Assembly: GCA_005776725.1 (NCBI GenBank)
Contig: SXOO01000241.1
Coordinates: forward strand, 1-46,233
From: Pseudomonadota bacterium
GTDB lineage: Bacteria > Myxococcota_A > UBA9042 > GCA-2863065
DNA: 46,233 nucleotides
Reading direction: 5' to 3'
The position numbers and the translations under genes are program-made. Shown here piece after piece: positions 30,728 to 39,426 of the stretch (position 1 is its first letter; every line of letters begins with the position of its first letter). The notes under the pieces are model-generated. The model was not told where the DNA came from, searched no databases, and saw only the letters and a list, made by a program, of their open reading frames with translations.

Positions 30728-31496
30728 CGCTGCGCCCTGTCGGCGAGCTCGGCCCGTGGCCACGCGCCGCGTCGGGAGCCGACTCGGAGGGGGGGGGCTG
30801 CGTGGGGTCGGGGGCGCCGATCTCCGCGGCGTAGACGCTCGGGGGTTTGATCAGGTCCTCGAAGCGAAACGAGGGGAGCGGACGGTCCTTGAAGGCGGCC
30901 TCGACGGAGGCGCGAGCCGCCGCCTGCGCCTCGGCCTTCGCGACCTCCGCGGCGGCGGGGGCGCCGTCCAGCGCCTTGAGCAGCGCAGCCCCGAGGGGTC
31001 CGAGCACCTCCCGGCCTCGGCCCGCGAGGCGCTCCAGCCGCGCCACCACCTCGTCGAGAGTGCTCGATGGGGCCTCCGCCACCGGGCCCCCGAGGCCGTC
31101 CACGAGCGCGTCCAAGCGGCCGAGGAGCGCACTCGGGTCCGAGCGCACCGCCCCGGGCTCGAGGCCCACCAGCGTGGCCAGGGCCTCGGCGCCGTCTGTC
31201 TTCGCGGGTGAAGTGAGCAGCGCCTCCAGCCCGGGCGCCAGCGCCTTCAGCGGCTTCAGCTTCTCTGTGAGCTGCGCTGTGACTCCTTGGAGCATGGACG
31301 CCGCGTGCTGGGACATCAACGCGTCCACGGTGGCTTCGTCCGCCTCGAAGCCGCGCGCGGCCTCGGGGTCCACGTTGAGGACGGCGCCGTCGAGGTTGAG
31401 CAGCTCCAGAGAGCCGGTGGGGACAGCTCCGGGCTCGGGAATGACGAAGTACCGCGTGCCATCGGCATCGAAGTACAGGGGGTGCGGCGAATGCAC
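30720..31496 (-). CDS. hypothetical protein heading the AAA/DUF4157 locus
   Basis: I do not recognise this 258-aa protein. Its first 60 residues look like a small beta-rich domain (LYFDADGTRYFVIPEPG); the middle is Ala/Leu/Glu-rich and probably helical (LTEKLKPLKALAPGLEALL), and the end is Pro/Ser-rich and disordered. There is no signal peptide. The GTG start at 31496 has SD GGGAGG and an upstream promoter (GTGACT, 17 nt, TAGAAT). Its stop overlaps the AAA+ gene start by 8 nt. It is therefore the first gene of the operon and a likely partner of the ATPase. Confidence 0.75.
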   Translation of the reverse strand: MHSPHPLYFDADGTRYFVIPEPGAVPTGSLELLNLDGAVLNVDPEAARGFEADEATVDALMSQHAASMLQGVTAQLTEKLKPLKALAPGLEALLTSPAKTDGAEALATLVGLEPGAVRSDPSALLGRLDALVDGLGGPVAEAPSSTLDEVVARLERLAGRGREVLGPLGAALLKALDGAPAAAEVAKAEAQAAARASVEAAFKDRPLPSFRFEDLIKPPSVYAAEIGAPDPTQPPPSESAPDAARGHGPSSPTGRSDD

Positions 31497-31523
31497 GAGG
31501 GGCCTCCCGGGAGTAGGCGCGCC

Positions 31524-31552
31524 ATTCTAGGCGCCTCTGAACCGAGAGTCAC
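31524..31552 (-). promoter_or_regulatory. sigma70-like promoter for the AAA/DUF4157 operon
   Basis: GTGACT (31552-31547), a 17-nt spacer and TAGAAT (31529-31524) on the minus strand. Transcription would start near 31517 and give a short leader containing the SD GGGAGG before the GTG at 31496. Confidence 0.4.
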
Positions 31553-31696
31553 GGCGGCGCCGCTGGGACGAAATCGGCGGCCGCGCGGCTCCACGGGCGG
31601 CGCTGGCAGCGGCCATTGTCGTCGCGCCGCGCCGCGTCCAGAATCCCGGCGGTTCCAGCTGCCATCTCGGCGCCTCCGGTCCATGACGCCGTTCGG

Positions 31697-32401
31697 TTAG
31701 CCCACCACCTCGAGGAAGACGTCCTCGAGCGTGCGGCCCGATGCGCCGAGCGCGTCGAGCGCGGCGCGGTCGAGGTCGCGCGCGACGTGACCCGCCTCGA
31801 TGAGGACCACCCGGGTCGAGATCCGCTCGAGGGTCTCGAGGAAGTGCCCCGTGACCAGGACGGCGGCGCCCTCGGACACCCGCTCGAGGAGGGCGGCCCG
31901 GACGAGCCGCACGCCCTTTGGGTCCAGCCCGTTCAGCGGCTCGTCGAGCACGAGGACAGGCGGGCGCCCCAGCAACGCCGCGGCCAGTGCGAGGCGCCGG
32001 GTCATGCCTTCGCTGTACTCGCGAGTGAGGCGATCGGCGGCCGCCGAGAGCTCGAACCGCTCGAGCAGCGGCGCGGCCTCGGCGGGATCGACGCCGCGCA
32101 GCGATGCGACGAACTCCAGCACCTCCTTGCCCGTGAGGAAGGGCTCGAGCTCGCCGCCCTGGGGGACGTAACCGAGGAGGCGCCGGGCCGCGAGCGGCTC
32201 GCGCTGCACGTCGTGCCCACCCACGAGCGCGACACCCGCGTCGGGGACGAGCTGCCCGGTGAGCACTCGGAGCGCCGTGGACTTGCCCGCGCCGTTGCGC
32301 CCGATGAGCCCCACGAGCTGGCCGGGCTGCACGTCCAGCGTGAGACCGTCGAGCACGGTGCGTCGATGGAACGCCTTCGTGACCCCTTCGAATCGAATCA
32401 T
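31697..32401 (-). CDS. ABC transporter ATP-binding protein
   Basis: This 234-aa protein is the nucleotide-binding subunit of an ABC transporter. Visible motifs: Walker A GRNGAGKS (about 35-42), Q-loop in YVPQGGE, signature YSEGMTRR (SEGMT where classical proteins have LSGGQ), Walker B LVLDEP (about 148-153) and the H-loop His in VLVTGHF. The compact domain and the GLDPKGVR segment fit export-type (ABC-2) ATPases. ATG 32401 is preferred over GTG 32437; it is 16 nt after the permease stop. It partners with the permease upstream. The exported substrate is unknown. Confidence 0.9.
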   Translation of the reverse strand: MIRFEGVTKAFHRRTVLDGLTLDVQPGQLVGLIGRNGAGKSTALRVLTGQLVPDAGVALVGGHDVQREPLAARRLLGYVPQGGELEPFLTGKEVLEFVASLRGVDPAEAAPLLERFELSAAADRLTREYSEGMTRRLALAAALLGRPPVLVLDEPLNGLDPKGVRLVRAALLERVSEGAAVLVTGHFLETLERISTRVVLIEAGHVARDLDRAALDALGASGRTLEDVFLEVVG

Positions 32402-32417
32402 GGGTTCGTCCGCCTCA

Positions 32418-33656
32418 TCAGGAGACCGGGTGGCCACAGCCGGCCAGGGTGAGGGTGAGTGCGGCTCCGAGGAGCAGGGCGCGGCCCACGGTAGGCGGCG
32501 CCAGGGTGGCGAGCGCGAGCCCGGCCACGACGCCCGAGGCCCAGAGGAGCCCCACGAGGCCGTGGGTGGCCCCCGCCAGCACCAGCACCACAGCGGCAGG
32601 GCCCTGGTCTGCGACGGTGAGGAGCAGGGCCGACCGCCGGGCCCACGAGCTCGGGATCGCGAGGCCGCGGTCGCGATAGAGCTCGCCGGACAGCGCGGCG
32701 CGCGGGTTGAGGAACAGCGCCGCCATGGCGAGGACGGCGGCGCCCCCCAGCGCGGGTGACCGAAACGCGAGCCCCGCGGCCCCGACGGCGGCCACGACCA
32801 ACAGCGGCACCACGCGATGGCGCCGGCGGTATTGCCGAAGATCGCGCACGAACACGTCGCGCGCGTCGCCAGCGAGCGCCGCTAGCGCCCCGCCCCAGAG
32901 CCGCCGCGGCAGGCCGTCCTCGCGCCAGGGCGGGACCACGTCGAACTCGTCGAAGCGCGCCGCGATCGCGGGGCCGAACCGCCGATGCACCTCCAGCGCC
33001 TGGGCGAACAGCCACACTACGGCCGCCCCGCCGGCGGTGAGCGTGCCCCAGAGGAACGTGGTGTCACCGCGGAGGAGGAACGTGCGGAGGCCCACCTCCA
33101 CGAAGACCGCATGGACCAAGGCCACCGTGAATGCGCCCGCGGGGCCGTAGAACAAGAGGGCCGCCTCCGGGGGGCCGAGCCCCTGCGAGAGGAAGGCCTT
33201 GAGGGCATTCTGACCACTCACCAGGCTCTTCCCCAACACGACGTGTAGCGCGGTGGCCAGCAGCACCTGGGTCAACACCGCGAGCCCAATGGCCACCCGC
33301 GCGACGGGGTGGGCGTCCCACCCTGACGCCACGGCGAGCGCCACGAGCGGCAGATGCCACGCGGTGAGGACACACACGCGCCCCGCGAGCTCCCCAGCGG
33401 GTGGGATGGGGGCAGCCAGCTGGAGCGCGCGCAGCGAGGGGTCGCGGAACCACTGGTCGAAGGTGGTGAAGGAGGCGAGGAAGCCGGTTGCGGCCAGGCA
33501 CCAGAACGCCCAGGAGCCGAGGTCCGCCGGGGCGCGCGCGAAGCAGGCCACGCCCACCGCCAGGGCGAAGCCGAGCGCCGTCCCGCGGCCACCCCGGCGG
33601 GCGCCGACCCGGACGTAGGCGCTCACCACGGCGGGGCGGCGCGGCGCCTGGCTCAC
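32418..33656 (-). CDS. ABC-2-like integral membrane permease
   Basis: This 412-aa protein has about nine to eleven hydrophobic segments (for example ALGFALAVGVACFA, VLTQVLLATALHVVLG, ALLLTVADQGPAAVVLVLAG) and no signature of a primary pump. It lies between an unknown protein gene and the ABC ATPase gene, and overlaps the former by GTGA (33656-33653). It is therefore the membrane subunit of the exporter. The longer frame to 34271 is rejected, since the upstream codons belong to another gene. It is highly Ala/Leu/Gly-rich. Substrate unknown. Confidence 0.8.
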   Translation of the reverse strand: MSQAPRRPAVVSAYVRVGARRGGRGTALGFALAVGVACFARAPADLGSWAFWCLAATGFLASFTTFDQWFRDPSLRALQLAAPIPPAGELAGRVCVLTAWHLPLVALAVASGWDAHPVARVAIGLAVLTQVLLATALHVVLGKSLVSGQNALKAFLSQGLGPPEAALLFYGPAGAFTVALVHAVFVEVGLRTFLLRGDTTFLWGTLTAGGAAVVWLFAQALEVHRRFGPAIAARFDEFDVVPPWREDGLPRRLWGGALAALAGDARDVFVRDLRQYRRRHRVVPLLVVAAVGAAGLAFRSPALGGAAVLAMAALFLNPRAALSGELYRDRGLAIPSSWARRSALLLTVADQGPAAVVLVLAGATHGLVGLLWASGVVAGLALATLAPPTVGRALLLGAALTLTLAGCGHPVS

Positions 33657-34543
33657 GCGTCGAGCACCGCGACGGGGATCTGGGTGATGGTGCGGCGCGC
33701 CTTCATGAACTTCTCGAACTTGCCCTTGCCGAAGCCGCGGGGCGCGAAGCGATCGGCGACGCTGGACTCGAGGGGCCGCAGCGGCGTAGCGGCCGAGCGC
33801 AGCCACGCGCCCAGGCCGAGGCGCAGGAGGTGTCGCAGGGGGATGTCGCCGGCGTTCTCTTCGCCGAGGCGCGTCGACTGCCCGATCGCCTCCTCGAGGC
33901 TGTTTTCGCCAAGGCGAAGCTCCCGGGCGGCATACACCGGCGCGGGGATGCGGCAGCCAAAGAACACGTGTACGTCCACCACCCCACCGGCGTCGCGCGC
34001 CTTGCCGTGCGCGTCGCGGGAGGAGTCGAGCCGCATGACGTAGAACTCGACCGCCGTGGGCGGCGCCTCGAAGCCGCGCACGGCGAGGTAGTCCGCAGCC
34101 AGCTCGAGCACCTCGGGGGCAACGCAGATCACGTGGACACACGCGGCCGCGGCGCCGGCAGCGTCTCGCCCACCGAGCAGGGGGGCCTGGAGCAGCGCGC
34201 TGGCCGCGGCTGGCGCGACCGCGATCGACGCAGTCCCGGCGCGGCGGTGGTTGAGGAAGGCCCGGAGCCACAGCGTCATCACGGCGGCTTGCATGGCCTG
34301 GTCGCGCTTCTCGGCGCTGTCGAGCACTTCGCGCACGAAGTTCGAGATCTCCCGGCCGATGGAGTCCATCCGGGCGACGTCCTCGGCGTCCAGGAGCGCG
34401 TTACCGAGTGACCACGAGGCCAGCTCGGTCTCCGCAGCGGCCAGCATGCCGGGCAGTTTGCCGCCCAGCATCTCATCGACCGTGTCGAACGCGAGGTGGG
34501 GGAGGCGGTGCGCTTCGGGGCCCAGGGGATCGGTACGTGACAT
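33653..34543 (-). CDS. hypothetical protein, first gene of ABC exporter operon
   Basis: I do not recognise this 296-aa protein. It has no signal peptide. Visible segments are an acidic/helical N-terminal half, a Cys/Val-rich beta segment (CVHVICVAPEVLELA), FYVMRLDSS and VDVHVFFGC, and a basic C-terminus (GFGKGKFEKFMKARR). ATG 34543 is chosen because a minus-strand promoter ends 7 nt upstream; the frame to 34771 has Arg/Pro-rich upstream codons typical of noncoding GC-rich DNA. Translation is coupled to the permease gene. It may be a cytosolic accessory protein of the exporter. Confidence 0.7.
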   Translation of the reverse strand: MSRTDPLGPEAHRLPHLAFDTVDEMLGGKLPGMLAAAETELASWSLGNALLDAEDVARMDSIGREISNFVREVLDSAEKRDQAMQAAVMTLWLRAFLNHRRAGTASIAVAPAAASALLQAPLLGGRDAAGAAAACVHVICVAPEVLELAADYLAVRGFEAPPTAVEFYVMRLDSSRDAHGKARDAGGVVDVHVFFGCRIPAPVYAARELRLGENSLEEAIGQSTRLGEENAGDIPLRHLLRLGLGAWLRSAATPLRPLESSVADRFAPRGFGKGKFEKFMKARRTITQIPVAVLDA

Positions 34544-34550
34544 GGCGGGC

Positions 34551-34579
34551 CGTGTACCAGCCGGTCCCACGCCTGACAA
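34551..34579 (-). promoter_or_regulatory. sigma70-like promoter, probably leaderless, for the exporter operon
   Basis: TTGTCA (34579-34574), a 17-nt spacer and TACACG (34556-34551) end 7 nt before ATG 34543, with no SD between. Its -35 box lies only 1 nt from the -35 box of the divergent dapF promoter. Confidence 0.45.
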
Positions 34580-34580
34580 C

Positions 34581-34610
34581 ACGACAGGGACGCGCTTGGT
34601 ACCGTATAGT
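34581..34610 (+). promoter_or_regulatory. sigma70-like promoter, probably leaderless, for dapF
   Basis: ACGACA (34581-34586), an 18-nt spacer and TATAGT (34605-34610) end 7 nt before the GTG at 34618. The -10 box covers the alternative GTG 34609, which argues for 34618 as the start. Confidence 0.45.
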
Positions 34611-34617
34611 GACGCGA

Positions 34618-35442
34618 GTGCAGTTCTGGAAATACCACGGCGCCGGCAACGACTTCCTCCTCGTGGATCTTCGGGGGCGCCCCGAAGGCCTCTCACCGGA
34701 CGCGGTACGCCGGATTTGCGCGCGGAGCACGGGCGTGGGGGCTGACGGGATCCTGGGCCTCGTCCCCTCACCGGCCGGGCCCCACATGCGCGTGATGAAC
34801 TCGGACGGCAGCATCGGCGACATGTGCGGCAACGGCCTGCGCTGTTTCGTGGCCTGGCTCATCGAGACGCAGGGGTATCCGTGTGCGCCGATGGTGATCG
34901 GAAGCGACTCGGGTCCCCAACCCGCGATCCCCGAGCGCACGGCGCGCGGAATCACCTCGGTGACGGTGCAGCTCAATCGGCCGGCCTTCGAGCCGGAGAC
35001 CACGGTGGAGATCCAAGGGCGGGCCTTCCGAGGCGTCCCCGCGTCCGTGGGCAACCCGCACTTCGTCATGGTCCGGTCGCCCAACCCCGCTGAGCTCGCC
35101 GCCTTCGGCCTCGCGCTCGCGACCCACCCCCGCTTCCCCAGAGGGGCCAACATCGAGTGGCTCGAGCCCACGGGCGAGCGCAGCGGCCGCCTCACCGTGT
35201 GGGAGCGCGGCTGCGGCCTCACGCAGGCCTGCGGGACCGGGGGCGGCGCCGCCGCTGCCGTCGGCGTCCAGCTGGGGCTCTTTGCGCGCGGCGTCCCCAT
35301 CGAGCTCGAGCTCCCGGGCGGCACGCTCACCTATACGGTAACCGACGAGCGCCTGGTGATGCGCGGGCCGGTCGAGTACATTTGTTCGGGCAGGCTAGCC
35401 GCAGTCCGGCTAAGCCCTTGGCAGCCGGGAGACGAGTCATGA
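34618..35442 (+). CDS. dapF: diaminopimelate epimerase
   Basis: This 274-aa enzyme interconverts LL- and meso-diaminopimelate, the last step before lysine and the source of the peptidoglycan crosslinking residue. Family motifs are clear: WKYHGAGNDF at the N-terminus, DGSIGDMCGNGLRC with the first catalytic Cys (Cys70), VGNPHFV, and WERGCGLTQACGTGGG with the second (Cys205). The start GTG 34618 gives the usual N-terminal length and fits a promoter ending just upstream; GTG 34609 is an alternative. Its stop overlaps the start of the next gene by ATGA (35439-35442), so a housekeeping cytosolic enzyme is coupled to a giant surface protein. It is cytoplasmic. Confidence 0.95.
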   Translation: MQFWKYHGAGNDFLLVDLRGRPEGLSPDAVRRICARSTGVGADGILGLVPSPAGPHMRVMNSDGSIGDMCGNGLRCFVAWLIETQGYPCAPMVIGSDSGPQPAIPERTARGITSVTVQLNRPAFEPETTVEIQGRAFRGVPASVGNPHFVMVRSPNPAELAAFGLALATHPRFPRGANIEWLEPTGERSGRLTVWERGCGLTQACGTGGGAAAAVGVQLGLFARGVPIELELPGGTLTYTVTDERLVMRGPVEYICSGRLAAVRLSPWQPGDES

Positions 35443-38400
35443 CGCAATGCCAAAACGGTCCCTCTGGGCTCAGGAGCGCGCGCGGGCAATCAGCCCCGTG
35501 GACCTCAGCGCCGGGCGCCTCCAACAGAGGCCCGCGTGCCCTCGGCTACGTCGCGGCCCTCCTCGCCTCCACCCTCGCCTGCGGCGGCCAGGAGGATCCG
35601 GGGACCACGCTGGTCGTCGGCGACACGCTGGAGGTGGACGGGGGAACGGCCGACGTCACCGTGCTCCCGGATCTGGGCACACCAACCACAGGGGTCGACA
35701 CGAACGCGAAGCCCCCGCAGACCTGGGAGGGCCTCGGCAGCACGTGCGGGTCCACCGACGACTGCCCAGGCTCGGCGCCCTGGTGCCTCGAAGGCCGCTG
35801 TACCTACGCGTGCATCGACGAGTGCCCCGCAGGCTGGACCTGCAAGAACATCACGTCCCGCGGCCGCGACGCGAGCTACCTGTGTGTGCCGGACACGAAG
35901 GTCCTCTGCGAACCGTGCGTGTCCGACTCAGGGTGCGCGGCGGCGGCGGGCGCGCGCTGCATCGCGATCGCGGGCGAGGGCTCGTTCTGCGGGCTGCCCT
36001 GCGGCACCACACCTGACTCGCCGCTCGGGACGGTGTGCCCGGGCGGCTACACCTGCACCGAGGTGGCGGGCGGCACCAGCCAATGCCTGCCCACCACGGG
36101 CACCTGCCTGTGCGGCGCCGATACCGCTGGCCTCGACCGAGCGTGTAGCGTGGAGTTCGGGGCCGGCACCGCGTGCACGGGCCATCAGACCTGCATGGGC
36201 GAGGCCGGCTGGGGTGAGTGCCAGACCTCGGAGCCCGCGGAGGAGTCGTGTAACGGTCACGACGACGACTGCGACGGCATCGTCGACGAGACCGACTCGG
36301 TTGGGTGCACGGTGCTCTTCCCGGACGACGACGGCGACGGCGCGGGCTCCGACGAGGCGTCCGCGTGTGTCTGCGAAGCGTCGGAGAGCTTCGCGGTGCC
36401 CGTTGGTGGCGACTGCGATGACGGGGACGACAAGGTTGCCCCTGGCATCGAGGAGGTGTGCAACCTCGTCGACGATGACTGCGACGGAGACACCGACCCC
36501 ACGGGGGCGGTCGGATGCACGGAGTTCTATGCGGACGCGGATCAGGACGGTTTCGGCGTTGTGTCGCAGGGCGCCTGTGTATGCCAGCCCGAGCCCCCGT
36601 GGACCGCCCTCATCGGTGGAGACTGCAACGACGCGGTGCAGACCACCCACCCCTCGGCGCCGGAGCTCTGCAACGCGGTGGACGACGACTGCGACGGCGA
36701 GACCGACGAGAAGCTCGTCGGCTCCCCCTGTGTGGTCAAGAACGAGCTCGGGACCTGTCCCGGCGTCCAGACGTGTGAAGGCGGCGAGGGCGTCTGCGTG
36801 GGCAAGACCCCCACCGCTGAGGTCTGCAACGGGAGCGACGACGACTGCGACAGCGTGGCCGACGAAGGAACGAGCGGCGCGCCCTGCGTCGCGGAGAACA
36901 CGCACGGCAGCTGCGTAGGCAAGCAGGTGTGCCTGGGCGCCGACGGGCTCGCGTGCAACGCGCCCGAGCCCACCGCGGAGAGCTGCAACGGCAAGGACGA
37001 CGACTGCGACGGCGAGACCGACGAGTCTGGCTCCCTCGGCTGCACGGAGTACAACGCCGACAACGACAAGGACGGCTTCGGCGCGGACGGGGTCTCGGAT
37101 TGCTTGTGCAAGCCGACGGCGCCTTTCCTCACGACCACTGACGGCGACTGTGACGACATGTCCAAGAAGTCGTATCCGGGCGCGGCCGAGGTCTGCGACA
37201 CCAAGGACAACGACTGCGACGGCGAGACCGACGAGACGGGCTCTTCGGCCTGCGAGATCTGGCTGCCGGACGCCGACACGGACGGCTACTCGCCGAGCGT
37301 CGTGGGCAAGTGCCTCTGCGGACCCAGCGGGATCTACACGGCGCAGGCCGCGGGCGATTGCGACGACGGCAACAACGCCATCTCGCCCGGAGCCATCGAG
37401 ATCTGCGACGGCAAGGACCAGAACTGCAACCAGATCGCCGACGAGACCTGTGACAAGGACGGTGACGGCTACTGTGACGCCCTGGCCGTGGTGGTCGGCA
37501 ATCCGCCCAGCTGCCCGAAGGGCGTCGGCGACTGCGACGACTCCGCCCCGGCCATCAACGCCGCAGGCGCCGAGTCCTGCAACGGAGCGGACGACAACTG
37601 CAACGGCGTCGCGGACGAGGGCGTGACCTCGCCGTGTGGGGGCTGCTCGAACCTCTGTGTGGTCAACGCCGGCGTGGATCAGGAGGCGCCGTGGATGACC
37701 GACCCCGCCGCGTACGACGGCACGGCCGCGGAGGGCAACGCGCCGGTCACACTGGACGCACAGACTATCCAGCTGCGGTCACTGTGGGTGGCCAACAGCG
37801 GTGAAGGCACCGTGTCGCGCCTCGACACGATCACTGGACGCGAAGTGGGTCGGTACATCGTCTGCGGGGATCCGTCGCGTACGGCCGTGGCGGGCGATGG
37901 CAGCGTCTGGGTGGGCTGCCGAGGCGACGGTCGGGTCGCCCACATCGCGCTCGACACCGACCAATGTATTGACAAGAACGGCAACGGAACGATCGAGACG
38001 TCCCGGGACGCCGACAACAACAACGTCATCAACGGCAGCGAGCTCATGGCAGGAGGCACGGATGAGTGCGTCGTGCTCGTGGTTCAGCCCGATGGCAACA
38101 CGATCGCGCGCGGGCTGGCGGTCGACTCGCAGAACGCGCCCTGGGTCGGATTCTGGAACAGCCAGAACATCCACCGCCTGGACCCGGTCACCGGCGCGAT
38201 CACCGCCTCGGCCAACTTCAGTGACGCGGGTGGGCGCCCGTACGGCTTGGCGCTGGATCAGCTCGGCCGCGTCTGGGTCGCGCTCCGCGACAGCGGGCGT
38301 CTCGGCCTCGTAGACCCCACCCAACCCGGCGGGATCGTCCGCAAGTTCTGGGTACTGCCGAACGGCGCCAACTCCTACGGCATCGCGGTCGACCAGCTGG

Positions 38401-39152
38401 GCCAGGTGTGGCAGGCCAATGGCGAGTTTGGCACGGTGACCGTGTTCGATCCCAATACCGAGCAGTTCCAGGTGGTCTCGCCGGCCGCCCCGGGCAACAC
38501 GCGCGGGGTCGCGGCTGGGCTCGACGGTTATCTGTACGTCGCCCATCACGCTTGGGACAAGGGCTGCCATCCAGAGTTCTCGCGGCACATTACCAAGATC
38601 GACACCATCTCGAAGGCCGTCACCGCCACCTGGGACCTCGGAGGGCTCCATGGCACCGTCGGGGTGTCGATCGACTTCGAAGGACACCTCTGGGCGATCA
38701 ACCAGTGCGTGTCGAGCGCGACGAAGATCGACACCGTGACCGGGACGATCCTGGGTGAGTTCCCCACCGGGCCCTCGCCGTATACGTACAGCGACATGAC
38801 TGGCTTCGCGCTGAAGACGGTTGTCGCACCGATCGGCACGTACACACACCTCTTCGAGGGCTGGCAGTTCGGGTCCACCTACTGGAAGGAGATCGACGCG
38901 GAGGCCACGCTGCCCGACAAGACGCGCCTCGAGCTGCGGTATCGGACGGCCGCGACGCAAGCGGGCCTCGGGCAGGCGCTGTGGAGTCAGTGGTTCGGGC
39001 CGTTCCCCCCGGAGACGCTGCCGTTCCCGATCCCGTCGTGGGCGCCGGCTGTCGGCCGCTTCATCGCCGTTCAGGTGCGCCTCTCCACAGACGACAAGCA
39101 AGTGACCCCGCAGCTCCTGCGCCTCACGGCGACCGTGGGCTCGGTGCAGTGA
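35439..39152 (+). CDS. giant lipoprotein with MopE-type repeats and a beta-propeller
   Basis: This 1237-aa protein has an N-terminal export signal with lipobox (YVAALLASTLAC), then a Cys-rich region (about 85-265) of the kind seen in other surface lipoproteins here. Residues about 270-730 hold eight MopE-type motifs of the form CNGxDDDCDGxxDE (for example CNGHDDDCDGIVDE), interspersed with GDCDDG segments; MopE-type proteins bind copper or calcium at the surface. From about 750 a propeller-like domain follows with repeated units such as LWVANSGEGTVSRLD, WVGFWNSQNIHRLD and WQANGEFGTVTVFD, like NHL/streptogramin-lyase (Vgb) propellers. The C-terminal 120 residues are another domain. The ATG overlaps the dapF stop. 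Confidence 0.85.
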   Translation: MTQCQNGPSGLRSARGQSAPWTSAPGASNRGPRALGYVAALLASTLACGGQEDPGTTLVVGDTLEVDGGTADVTVLPDLGTPTTGVDTNAKPPQTWEGLGSTCGSTDDCPGSAPWCLEGRCTYACIDECPAGWTCKNITSRGRDASYLCVPDTKVLCEPCVSDSGCAAAAGARCIAIAGEGSFCGLPCGTTPDSPLGTVCPGGYTCTEVAGGTSQCLPTTGTCLCGADTAGLDRACSVEFGAGTACTGHQTCMGEAGWGECQTSEPAEESCNGHDDDCDGIVDETDSVGCTVLFPDDDGDGAGSDEASACVCEASESFAVPVGGDCDDGDDKVAPGIEEVCNLVDDDCDGDTDPTGAVGCTEFYADADQDGFGVVSQGACVCQPEPPWTALIGGDCNDAVQTTHPSAPELCNAVDDDCDGETDEKLVGSPCVVKNELGTCPGVQTCEGGEGVCVGKTPTAEVCNGSDDDCDSVADEGTSGAPCVAENTHGSCVGKQVCLGADGLACNAPEPTAESCNGKDDDCDGETDESGSLGCTEYNADNDKDGFGADGVSDCLCKPTAPFLTTTDGDCDDMSKKSYPGAAEVCDTKDNDCDGETDETGSSACEIWLPDADTDGYSPSVVGKCLCGPSGIYTAQAAGDCDDGNNAISPGAIEICDGKDQNCNQIADETCDKDGDGYCDALAVVVGNPPSCPKGVGDCDDSAPAINAAGAESCNGADDNCNGVADEGVTSPCGGCSNLCVVNAGVDQEAPWMTDPAAYDGTAAEGNAPVTLDAQTIQLRSLWVANSGEGTVSRLDTITGREVGRYIVCGDPSRTAVAGDGSVWVGCRGDGRVAHIALDTDQCIDKNGNGTIETSRDADNNNVINGSELMAGGTDECVVLVVQPDGNTIARGLAVDSQNAPWVGFWNSQNIHRLDPVTGAITASANFSDAGGRPYGLALDQLGRVWVALRDSGRLGLVDPTQPGGIVRKFWVLPNGANSYGIAVDQLGQVWQANGEFGTVTVFDPNTEQFQVVSPAAPGNTRGVAAGLDGYLYVAHHAWDKGCHPEFSRHITKIDTISKAVTATWDLGGLHGTVGVSIDFEGHLWAINQCVSSATKIDTVTGTILGEFPTGPSPYTYSDMTGFALKTVVAPIGTYTHLFEGWQFGSTYWKEIDAEATLPDKTRLELRYRTAATQAGLGQALWSQWFGPFPPETLPFPIPSWAPAVGRFIAVQVRLSTDDKQVTPQLLRLTATVGSVQ
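36245..37622 (+). repeat. eight MopE-type CNGxDDDCDGxxDE repeats
   Basis: Eight units, spaced about 45-80 residues apart, have the core C(N/D)G-x-D-(D/N/Q)-(D/N)-C-(D/N). Later units vary (CDGKDQNCNQIADE, CNGADDNCNGVADE). The acidic loop suggests cation binding, and the flanking Cys suggest disulfides. Confidence 0.75.
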
Positions 39153-39304
39153 CCTCCGGTTGAGCAACCGTGTCCGACCGGCGCCCATCACCGGCCATAG
39201 GTTATAAAGAAACCGTCTACGGGCAGGCGGCTCGAGATCAATCGCCATCGAATGAAACGCGTTCTAGCGGTGTGGTCGCCCGGTGCAAACTCATCACTTA
39301 AGAG

Positions 39305-39317
39305 CTGCAAGTTGCAG
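39305..39317. promoter_or_regulatory. operator-like palindrome
   Basis: CTGCAA-G-TTGCAG is a perfect inverted repeat around one central base, lying 217 nt upstream of the rsbR start. It fits a binding site for a dimeric regulator. The factor is unknown. Confidence 0.4.
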
Positions 39318-39410
39318 TTCTCGCTGGCGAGCCGGGACCCTGAAGATTGTGGCCCACTCTGGGTTGGCACAGGTAGACGCGCTCAGCGAAAGTCGGCAAG
39401 GTGTAGACGA

Positions 39411-39426
39411 AGAACTGACACGTTCT
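39411..39426. promoter_or_regulatory. inverted repeat upstream of rsbR
   Basis: AGAAC-tgacac-GTTCT has 5-bp arms separated by 6 nt. The 6-nt spacing differs from the LexA boxes with 4 or 7 nt, so it is not called a LexA site. Confidence 0.3.

Noticed and set aside
39363..39379. Sigma54 promoter before rsbR
   Set aside because: TGGCAC is present but the GC of the -12 element is shifted by one base and the TTGC core is absent.
39411..39426. LexA box before rsbR
   Set aside because: The AGAAC and GTTCT arms are separated by 6 nt, not by the spacing of known LexA boxes.
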